Positions 1-6,559 of a stretch of DNA of 64,000 nucleotides are shown in pieces (the first letter of the stretch is position 1; every line of letters begins with the position of its first letter). Where the stretch lies: positions 186,001-250,000 of the forward strand of contig NZ_JAATOM010000008.1 in NCBI RefSeq assembly GCF_019207085.1, in the 5' to 3' direction. The translations under genes and the position numbers were made by a program. Under the pieces are notes generated by a model, which was not told the DNA's origin, did not search any database, and worked only from the letters and a program-made list of their open reading frames with translations. Source of the DNA: Variovorax sp. dw_308. Its GTDB lineage: Bacteria > Pseudomonadota > Gammaproteobacteria > Burkholderiales > Burkholderiaceae_C.

Positions 1-1
1 C

Positions 2-1066
2 GAGCAAAGCGGCTTCCAGTTCATCGGCCCGACGCCCGATAACATCCGCACGATGGGCGACAAGGTGTCGGCCAAGCAGGCCATGATCAAGGCCGGCGTG
101 CCTTGCGTGCCAGGCTCCGAGGGCGAATTGTCCGACGACGCCGCCACCAACAAGCGCATTGCGCGCGCGATCGGCTATCCCGTCATCATCAAGGCCGCGG
201 GCGGCGGCGGCGGGCGCGGCATGCGCGTGGTGCACACCGAAGCGGCCCTGGTCAACGCGATCCAGATGACCAAGGCGGAAGCCGGCGCGGCGTTCAACAA
301 CGCGGCCGTCTACATGGAGAAGTTCCTCCAGAACCCGCGCCACATCGAGATCCAGGTCCTGGCCGACAAGTTCAAGAACGCGGTGTACCTCGGCGAACGC
401 GACTGCTCGATGCAGCGGCGCCATCAGAAGGTGATCGAGGAGTCGCCCGCGCCCGGCATTCCGCGCAAGCTGATCGAGAAGATCGGCGAGCGTTGCGCGG
501 CCGCCTGCAAGAAGATCGGCTACCGCGGCGCTGGCACCTTCGAGTTCCTCTACGAAGACGGCGAGTTCTACTTCATCGAGATGAACACGCGGGTGCAGGT
601 CGAGCATCCGGTCACCGAGTTCACCACCGGCATCGACATCGTCAAGACGCAGATCATGGTGGCGGCCGGGGAAAAGCTTCCCTTCACGCAGCGCCAGATC
701 GAGATGCGCGGCCATGCGATCGAATGCCGCATCAATGCCGAGGACGCGTGGAAATTCACGCCGTCGCCGGGCCGCATCACGATGTGGCATCCACCGGGCG
801 GACCCGGCGTGCGCGTCGACTCGCATGTCTACACCAACTACTTCGTGCCGCCGAACTACGACTCGATGATCGGCAAGATCATCTGCTACGGCGACACCCG
901 CGAGCAGGCCATGGCGCGCATGCGCACCGCCCTGAACGAGACGGTGGTCGAGGGCATCCAGACCAACATCCCGCTGCACCGCGAGTTGATGGTCGACGCC
1001 AAGTTCATGGCCGGCGGCACCAACATCCACTATCTCGAAGAGTGGTTGGCGGCGCACAAGCGCTGA
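2..1066 (+). CDS. accC: Biotin carboxylase subunit of acetyl-CoA carboxylase (5' truncated by window)
   Basis: This is the ATP-grasp biotin carboxylase that carboxylates biotin on AccB in the first step of fatty acid synthesis. The reading frame is open from base 2, so the roughly 95 N-terminal residues lie upstream of the window; 354 residues are visible. The glycine-rich ATP loop (KAAGGGGGRGMRVV) sits near visible residue 65, and the catalytic stretches EMNTRVQVEHPVTE and MNTRVQ are intact. The C-terminal biotin-carboxylase domain motif YDSMIGKIICYG follows. The gene ends 12 bases before prmA, an order common in betaproteobacteria (accB-accC-prmA). An internal ATG at 53 is not the start, because family residues continue upstream of it. 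Confidence 0.97.
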   Translation, partial: EQSGFQFIGPTPDNIRTMGDKVSAKQAMIKAGVPCVPGSEGELSDDAATNKRIARAIGYPVIIKAAGGGGGRGMRVVHTEAALVNAIQMTKAEAGAAFNNAAVYMEKFLQNPRHIEIQVLADKFKNAVYLGERDCSMQRRHQKVIEESPAPGIPRKLIEKIGERCAAACKKIGYRGAGTFEFLYEDGEFYFIEMNTRVQVEHPVTEFTTGIDIVKTQIMVAAGEKLPFTQRQIEMRGHAIECRINAEDAWKFTPSPGRITMWHPPGGPGVRVDSHVYTNYFVPPNYDSMIGKIICYGDTREQAMARMRTALNETVVEGIQTNIPLHRELMVDAKFMAGGTNIHYLEEWLAAHKR

Positions 1067-1078
1067 GCGGCCCAGCCG

Positions 1079-1960
1079 GTGTTCGAACTTCGCTTGCTGG
1101 TTCCCGAGGACGGCGTAGAGAACGTCAGCGACGCGCTGGACGCGTTGGACGCACTGAGCGTTTCGGTCGAAGACGCGGATGCGCAGACCGATTCGGAGCA
1201 GGCGCTGTTCGGCGAACCCGGCATGCCGCCGCCGAAGGAAGGCTGGCAGCGCTCGCGCGTGATCGCGCTGTTTCCTAACGAGGCTGCCGCGCGCGAGGCT
1301 GCCACGGTACTGGAGTTGCAGGACTTCTTCCAGGGTTGCACCATCCTCGGCGTGATGGATGTCCCGGAGCAGGACTGGGTGCGGCTGACGCAATCGCAGT
1401 TCGCGCCGGTCGAGATCACGCCCGAGTTCTGGATCGTGCCGACCTGGCATGAACCGCCCGCGCAGGCCAGGCAGGTGATCCGGCTCGATCCGGGCCTGGC
1501 CTTCGGCACGGGCACGCATCCGACCACGCGCATGTGCCTGCGCTGGATTGCGGTGCATGGACTCGCGGGGCAGCGCGTGCTGGACTACGGCTGCGGTTCC
1601 GGCATCCTGGCGATCGGCGCGGCAAAGTATGGCGCGGCGCGCATCGACGCAGTCGACATCGACGAAGCCGCTGTCGAATCGACCCGTCTCAATGCCGAGG
1701 CCAACGCCGTTCAACTGAATGCGGGGCTTCCGGACGTAGCCGAAGGCCGCTACCAGACCGTGCTGGCCAACATCCTGGCGACGCCGCTCAAGCTGTTGGC
1801 GCCCCTGCTGTGCGGCCATGTCGCGCCCGGTGGATCGCTGGTGCTGGCCGGCATCCTCGAGCGGCAGGCCGAAGAGCTGAAAGAGGCCTATGCACCGTAT
1901 GCGCGCCTGCAGGTCAGCGACAGCGAGGACGGCTGGATTCTCATGACCGCCACGGTCTGA
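1079..1960 (+). CDS. prmA: Ribosomal protein L11 methyltransferase
   Basis: PrmA trimethylates ribosomal protein L11 using S-adenosylmethionine in the cytoplasm. The 293-residue length is normal for the family. An N-terminal L11-recognition domain is followed by the GTGTHPTT linker motif (about residues 145-152), the SAM-binding loop DYGCGSGILAIGAAK and the NILATPL catalytic-loop motif in place of NPP. The start is a GTG 12 bases after accC. No strong Shine-Dalgarno is visible, consistent with translation coupled to accC. Assignment is firm; the exact start is slightly less so. Confidence 0.95.
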   Translation: MFELRLLVPEDGVENVSDALDALDALSVSVEDADAQTDSEQALFGEPGMPPPKEGWQRSRVIALFPNEAAAREAATVLELQDFFQGCTILGVMDVPEQDWVRLTQSQFAPVEITPEFWIVPTWHEPPAQARQVIRLDPGLAFGTGTHPTTRMCLRWIAVHGLAGQRVLDYGCGSGILAIGAAKYGAARIDAVDIDEAAVESTRLNAEANAVQLNAGLPDVAEGRYQTVLANILATPLKLLAPLLCGHVAPGGSLVLAGILERQAEELKEAYAPYARLQVSDSEDGWILMTATV

Positions 1961-2057
1961 GCGTTCGCTCGCACTGTTGCCTGCGCTGGACATCGCGTGA
2001 ACGGGGCGCGGCCCCTGGCGCTTCGGCTGCGGGCGCGCCACCTACAATGCCCGCCCA

Positions 2058-3428
2058 ATGAGCCTTGTCACCCGCTGCCCTTCCTGTGAAACCACGTTCA
2101 AGGTGGTTCGCGACCAGCTTCGGATATCGGATGGATGGGTTCGATGCGGTCGTTGCAGCCAGGTGTTCGATGCAACCCTGGAACTGCGCGAAGCGCCCGA
2201 TGCGGTCAGCATGCCGGCCGCGCCTGCCGGGGAAGCCGTGGAGCCGAAGGTTGCCGAGGCAGCTGAAGAGCATGACGAGCCTCTGATCGAGATCGACCTT
2301 CCGATCGACGCGCCGGAGCCGCAGCTCGCGCGGATGGCGCTGACGCGCAAGGATTCGCAAGGCGAAGACGAAGGCGAAACGAATCCGAAGTCCGAGCCAG
2401 AAGCAGGACCGGAGACGGAGCGGGAGCCAGGACCGGAACCGGCGTCAAGGCCGGAACAGGAGCCAGGACTCGAGCCAGAGTCAGAGCCGCAGCCGGAGTC
2501 AAATCTGCAGTTGCAGCCAGCCTTCCCCGATGCCGCCACATTCGCGCCGCACCCGGACTGGCCATCGCTGGACTTGATCGCCGATGACCCGTGGCCTTCG
2601 TCGTTCACCGAGCCGCCGACGGCTGAGCCAGCGAGCGCCGCGCCCTCGACCGAATCCGTGCCTGCACTGGCGCAGCACTCGCTCACCAGTTCCATCGCGG
2701 CATTGGACGATTTCTCGGCATTCGTCGATCCATCCGGCAACGCGCAACTGCAAAAGGCCTTGCGCCAGGCGCGCATCGAAGCCGTGCGAAATGCCCGCGC
2801 GCGCAGGGCCGCGGCCGCTGCAGCATCCGAGGAGGAAGCGCCGCTCCCCGCGCCCGTGGTCACCTCGGCCAGCATCATCGAAGCGCCGGCCGAACCTGCA
2901 GCAGCCTTGCCGCCCTTTGCACAAGCGCCCGCTGCGGTCCGAAGCGAGCGCAAGTCCGGCCGCTTCATCATCGTCGCGCTCATCCTTCTTGCCGTGCTGC
3001 TCGGCCTGCAGTGGGCGCACCACGAACGCGACGCGCTGGTCGCACGCGAGCCTTCCCTGCAGCCGGTGCTGGAAGCGCTGTGCAAGCTCACGGGCTGCGA
3101 GATATCGGCGCTTCGGCAGATCAGTGCGATCACCATCGACGGCGCATCATTCGCCCGCGACAAGACCGGCGACGGCTACCGCCTCGACTTCACCTTGCGC
3201 AGCAATGCGACGACGCCGCTGGCCATGCCGGCCGTGGAGCTGTCCTTGCTCGACACGCAGGAGCGCACCGTGGTGCGGCGCGTGCTGATGCCGGCCGACT
3301 TCGGCGCGCCCGCGGTGCTCGGGGCCAAGGCCGAACGCGTCGCATCGTTGCCGCTCGCGCTCAGCGGACCCGACGCCGCCGCGCTGTCGCCGGTGGCCGG
3401 CTACCGGGTGGTGGCCTTCTATCCTTGA
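2058..3428 (+). CDS. Zinc-ribbon and DUF3426 domain membrane protein
   Basis: A 456-residue protein. It begins with an MJ0042-type zinc ribbon (Cys7-x2-Cys10 and Cys30-x2-Cys33), and a long acidic Pro/Glu-rich low-complexity linker covers roughly residues 55-290. A single membrane span lies near residues 300-318 (VALILLAVLLGLQW). The C-terminal part matches DUF3426, predicted to be periplasmic. The architecture and position behind prmA are typical of betaproteobacteria. Its biochemical role is unknown to me; the ribbon at the cytoplasmic end suggests nucleic acid or protein contacts, which is inference only. The linker contains tandem EP/EA-rich repeats encoded by repetitive DNA around 2390-2500. 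Confidence 0.9.
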   Translation: MSLVTRCPSCETTFKVVRDQLRISDGWVRCGRCSQVFDATLELREAPDAVSMPAAPAGEAVEPKVAEAAEEHDEPLIEIDLPIDAPEPQLARMALTRKDSQGEDEGETNPKSEPEAGPETEREPGPEPASRPEQEPGLEPESEPQPESNLQLQPAFPDAATFAPHPDWPSLDLIADDPWPSSFTEPPTAEPASAAPSTESVPALAQHSLTSSIAALDDFSAFVDPSGNAQLQKALRQARIEAVRNARARRAAAAAASEEEAPLPAPVVTSASIIEAPAEPAAALPPFAQAPAAVRSERKSGRFIIVALILLAVLLGLQWAHHERDALVAREPSLQPVLEALCKLTGCEISALRQISAITIDGASFARDKTGDGYRLDFTLRSNATTPLAMPAVELSLLDTQERTVVRRVLMPADFGAPAVLGAKAERVASLPLALSGPDAAALSPVAGYRVVAFYP

Positions 3429-3476
3429 GCGCTTCGCGCGCTTTCATCCAATCCTTTCAACACCTCAGGGCTCAAC

Positions 3477-4379
3477 ATGGCATCAGTGATTTGCGGTTCC
3501 CTCGCGTTCGACACGATCATGAATTTCGAGGGCCGCTTTGCCGACCAGATCCTCCCTGACCAGTTGCACATCCTGAACGTGTCCTTTCTCGTGCCCGGCT
3601 TGCGGCGCGATTTCGGCGGCTGCGCCGGCAACATCGCGTATGCGCTCAATGCGCTCGGCGGCAAGGCCCTGCCGATGGCGACGGTCGGCAGCGATGGCGC
3701 CGACTACGTTGCACGTCTCGACGAACTGGGCGTTGGCACCGAGTTCGTCCGCACGGTGGCGGATGCCTACACGGCGCAGGCGATGATCATGACCGACCGT
3801 GACAACAACCAGATCACGGCCTTCCACCCGGGCGCCATGCAGCAGGCGCACATCACGCGCATCGCGGCACGTCCGGACCTCAAGGTCGGCATCATCTCGC
3901 CCGATGGCCGCGATGCCATGCTGCAGCATGCCGAGCAGTTCAAGGTCGCGAGCATTCCCTTCGTCTTCGATCCGGGCCAGGGCTTGCCGATGTTCAACGG
4001 CGACGAGCTGTCGCACTTCATCGAGCAGGCCGACTGGGTCACGGTGAACGACTACGAAGGCAAGATGCTCAGCGAACGCACCGGATGGAGCAGCGCCGAC
4101 ATTTCGCGGCGCGTGCGAGGTCTCGTCGTCACACTGGGCGCGGAGGGATGCGAGGTCTGGATCGACGGTGTCATGTCGCATGTGCCGGCGGTCACGCCAG
4201 CGGCCGTGGTCGATCCCACGGGCTGTGGCGACGCCTGGCGTGGCGCGCTGCTGTTCGGCCTGGAGCAAGGCTGGCCGCTTGCGAAGTGCGCGGCCCTGGG
4301 CAATCAGGTCGGCGCGCTCAAGATTGCGCAGCGCGGCCCGCAGAACTACACGGTCGACAGGAAAGCACTCGGCCTCTGA
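3477..4379 (+). CDS. PfkB-family carbohydrate kinase (adenosine/ribokinase type)
   Basis: A 300-residue kinase of the PfkB superfamily, which phosphorylates sugars or nucleosides with ATP. Signature 1 is FGGCAGNIAYALNALGG (residues 47-62). Signature 2 is DPTGCGDAWRG, with catalytic base Asp252 in the anion-hole motif GCGD. The NDYE motif near residue 191 contacts Mg-ATP. The substrate cannot be read from sequence; such genes are often annotated as adenosine kinase or a ribokinase-like sugar kinase. It follows the DUF3426 gene by 48 bases and may be transcribed with it. It is convergent with the histone-like gene, and a hairpin terminator lies in between. Confidence 0.92.
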   Translation: MASVICGSLAFDTIMNFEGRFADQILPDQLHILNVSFLVPGLRRDFGGCAGNIAYALNALGGKALPMATVGSDGADYVARLDELGVGTEFVRTVADAYTAQAMIMTDRDNNQITAFHPGAMQQAHITRIAARPDLKVGIISPDGRDAMLQHAEQFKVASIPFVFDPGQGLPMFNGDELSHFIEQADWVTVNDYEGKMLSERTGWSSADISRRVRGLVVTLGAEGCEVWIDGVMSHVPAVTPAAVVDPTGCGDAWRGALLFGLEQGWPLAKCAALGNQVGALKIAQRGPQNYTVDRKALGL

Positions 4380-4462
4380 TACCGGCGCCATGCCATTCCA
4401 TTCGAGGAACATGGCGGGTCCGGCACTACCGGGCCGATGGTGCCCGGGCTTGAGCAACTCGA

Positions 4463-4500
4463 AATAATAAAAAAGCCCGACACCTTGCGGTGCCGGGCTT
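4463..4500 (-). terminator. Rho-independent terminator of the H1-like gene
   Basis: A hairpin with 12-base arms AAGCCCGACACC / GGTGCCGGGCTT (one mismatched pair) and a TTGC loop. On the minus strand it is followed by a T-rich run (TTTTTTATTATTT). It lies just past the stop of the minus-strand histone-like gene. On the plus strand no T-run follows, so it would end the sugar-kinase transcript less efficiently. Confidence 0.85.
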
Positions 4501-4524
4501 CGCCGATCAGGGCCTCTGAATGAC

Positions 4525-4983
4525 TCAGGGCTTGCTGGCCGTCGGGAACGGCCATGCAGCTTGAGGGTTCAGCGTCGTTTGTGCCGCAGGGGCAGGGGCG
4601 ACGGCGGCCTTGGCGGGTGCTTTCGCAGCCTTCTTGGCGGCAGGCTTGGCAGCAGGCTTCTTCGCGGCTTTCTTGGCCGCAGCCTTCTTTGCAGGGGCCT
4701 TCTTGGCAGCGGCCTTCTTCGCCGGCGCCTTCTTTGCAGCGGCCTTCTTGGCCGGCGCAGCCTTCTTGGCAGCGGCCTTCTTCGCCGGAGCTGCCTTCTT
4801 CGCCGCGACCTTCTTGGCCGGCGCCTTCTTTGCAGCGGCCTTCTTCACCGGAGCTGCCTTCTTCGCCGCGACCTTCTTGGCCGGAGCCTTCTTCGCAGCC
4901 GGGGCCTTCTTTGCCGCGACCTTCTTCGCCGGAGCCTTCTTTGCAGCGGCTTTCTTCGCCGGCGCTTTCTTTGCAGTTGCCAT
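4525..4983 (-). CDS. Alanine/lysine-rich histone H1-like DNA-binding protein
   Basis: A 152-residue protein made almost entirely of KKAAAKK / KKAPAKK / KKVAAKK repeats up to about residue 125, followed by a short Pro/Ala C-terminal tail. This matches the bacterial histone H1-like family (AlgP/Hc1-type tails), which bind DNA through a basic disordered tail and affect nucleoid compaction. The start at 4983 is preferred over an in-frame ATG 18 bases upstream, because AAGGAG lies six bases ahead of it. A dedicated terminator follows. The tandem codon repeats make the locus prone to in-frame length changes between strains (inference). It lies downstream of nrdB in the same orientation, with about 190 bases between. 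Confidence 0.93.
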   Translation of the reverse strand: MATAKKAPAKKAAAKKAPAKKVAAKKAPAAKKAPAKKVAAKKAAPVKKAAAKKAPAKKVAAKKAAPAKKAAAKKAAPAKKAAAKKAPAKKAAAKKAPAKKAAAKKAAKKPAAKPAAKKAAKAPAKAAVAPAPAAQTTLNPQAAWPFPTASKP

Positions 4984-5176
4984 TTCTTTCTCCTTGATCA
5001 AGTTGAAAAATCAACCTCTTGAAGCACTCCACGCCCGCTTGTGAGCGTGAAGCGATTCATGGCGTTGGATATCAAGCTCCAGCACCATGAACACCGTCGC
5101 CTTTTCAGTCGCCGCACTCTCTGGTGCGATGTGCGCTGATGGCAATTCTTGAATGCATTGTTGTTCTGAAAACGTC

Positions 5177-6418
5177 TCAGTCCCAGGAAAGGGCACCACC
5201 CGATTGGTATTCGATCACACGGGTTTCGAAGAAATTGCGCTCTTTCTTCAGGTCGATCATTTCGCTCATCCACGGGAACGGATTCTCTTCGTTCGGGAAG
5301 AGTGTCTCAAGGCCAATCTGCTGTGCGCGACGATTCGCGATGTAGCGCAGGTAGCCCTTGAACATGGATGCGTTCATGCCGAGCACGCCGCGCGGCATGG
5401 TGTCTTCGGCGTAGCGGTATTCGAGTTCGACGGCCTTGAGGAAGAGGGTCTTGATCTCGGCCTTGAACTCTGCGGTCCAGAGGCCGGGGTTCTCGAGCTT
5501 CAATTGGTTGATCAGGTCGATGCCGAAGTTGCAGTGCATCGACTCGTCGCGCAGGATGTACTGGTACTGCTCGGCGGCGCCGGTCATCTTGTTCTGGCGG
5601 CCCAGCGCAAGGATCTGCGTGAAGCCGACGTAGAAGAACAGGCCTTCCATCAGGCAGGCGAACACGATGAGCGACTTCAACAGCGTCTGATCGGTCTCGT
5701 GCGTGCCGGTGTGGAAGTGCGGATCGCTGATGGCCTCGATGAACGGAATCAGGAACTGGTCCTTCTCGCGGATCGACGGCACTTCGTTGTATGCGTTGAA
5801 GATCTCGCTTTCGTCCAGGCCGAGCGACTCGACGATGTATTGGTACGCGTGCGTGTGGATCGCTTCCTCGAAGGCCTGGCGCAGCAGGAACTGGCGGCAC
5901 TCGGGTGCGGTGATGTGGCGGTAGGTGCCCAGCACGATGTTGTTGGCGGCCAGCGAGTCGGCGGTCACGAAGAAGCCGAGGTTGCGCTTGACGATGCGGC
6001 GCTCGTCTTCGGTGAGGCCGTTCGGGTCCTTCCACAACGCGATGTCGCGCGTCATGTTCACCTCTTGCGGCATCCAGTGGTTGGCGCAGGTGGCGAGGTA
6101 CTTTTCCCAGGCCCACTTGTACTTGAACGGGACCAGCTGGTTGACGTCGGTCTGGCCGTTGATGATGCGCTTGTCGGCGGCCTTCACGCGGCGTGCAACA
6201 GGCACGGCGGGCGTTGTGCTGGCAACAGTTGCAGCCGTGCGCGAGGGAACGGTGGCGCCGTCATCGAGCATGCGCGACGCGACGGCGGCTTGGGGAATTT
6301 GCGGAGTCGGGACTTCCATCGAGCGGCCGGTTGGTGCGCCGTGATTCGTGGAGTGCTGCAATCCGTGTTGCATGTCCTTCGATGAGGAGGGCTTGACTTC
6401 TTCGTCCCAGGTCAACAT
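5177..6418 (-). CDS. nrdB: Class Ia ribonucleotide reductase, beta (radical) subunit
   Basis: NrdB holds the diiron-tyrosyl radical cofactor that drives ribonucleotide reduction in NrdA. At 413 residues it carries a low-complexity N-terminal extension of about 80-90 residues before the conserved core. The expected iron ligands are all present: Asp154, Glu185, His188, Glu258, Glu292 and His295. The radical Tyr192 is in EEAIHTHAY, so this is the tyrosyl-radical type and not the Phe-substituted class Ic type. It lies 141 bases downstream of nrdA on the same strand. A candidate promoter of its own sits in that gap. Confidence 0.96.
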   Translation of the reverse strand: MLTWDEEVKPSSSKDMQHGLQHSTNHGAPTGRSMEVPTPQIPQAAVASRMLDDGATVPSRTAATVASTTPAVPVARRVKAADKRIINGQTDVNQLVPFKYKWAWEKYLATCANHWMPQEVNMTRDIALWKDPNGLTEDERRIVKRNLGFFVTADSLAANNIVLGTYRHITAPECRQFLLRQAFEEAIHTHAYQYIVESLGLDESEIFNAYNEVPSIREKDQFLIPFIEAISDPHFHTGTHETDQTLLKSLIVFACLMEGLFFYVGFTQILALGRQNKMTGAAEQYQYILRDESMHCNFGIDLINQLKLENPGLWTAEFKAEIKTLFLKAVELEYRYAEDTMPRGVLGMNASMFKGYLRYIANRRAQQIGLETLFPNEENPFPWMSEMIDLKKERNFFETRVIEYQSGGALSWD

Positions 6419-6430
6419 AGAAAAATCCAG

Positions 6431-6519
6431 TGCTCAAATTATGTGAGCAACGATGTGATATGCAAAGTGCTCGTTCACATCGCGCTCCAATTATCTTGTT
6501 CTTATGTTGCTCACGAGCA
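6431..6519 (-). promoter_or_regulatory. Candidate nrdB promoter with overlapping inverted repeats
   Basis: On the minus strand a -35-like TTGCAT (6460-6465) and a -10-like CATAAT (6438-6443) are separated by 16 bases, ahead of nrdB. The -10 is embedded in an inverted repeat, TGCTCA-N7-TGAGCA (6431-6449). A second palindrome, TGCTC-AC-GAGCA, lies at 6508-6519. The local sequence is clearly more AT-rich than its flanks. The repeats share the TGCTC half-site, so a common regulator is conceivable, but I do not recognise it. They do not match the NrdR box. Confidence 0.4.
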
Positions 6520-6559
6520 TCGACTCTTGTGAGCCGATGCCGCGCAATTCACACAACGA

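Noticed and set aside
2390..2500. Tandem repeat-like DNA in the DUF3426 gene considered as a CRISPR or VNTR
   Set aside because: It encodes an in-frame Glu/Pro-rich linker with irregular units and no spacer structure.
4554..5044. Several overlapping plus-strand frames opposite the H1-like gene
   Set aside because: They arise from the repetitive Lys/Ala codons and read as simple Phe/Ala, Leu/Arg or Ser/Pro repeats.
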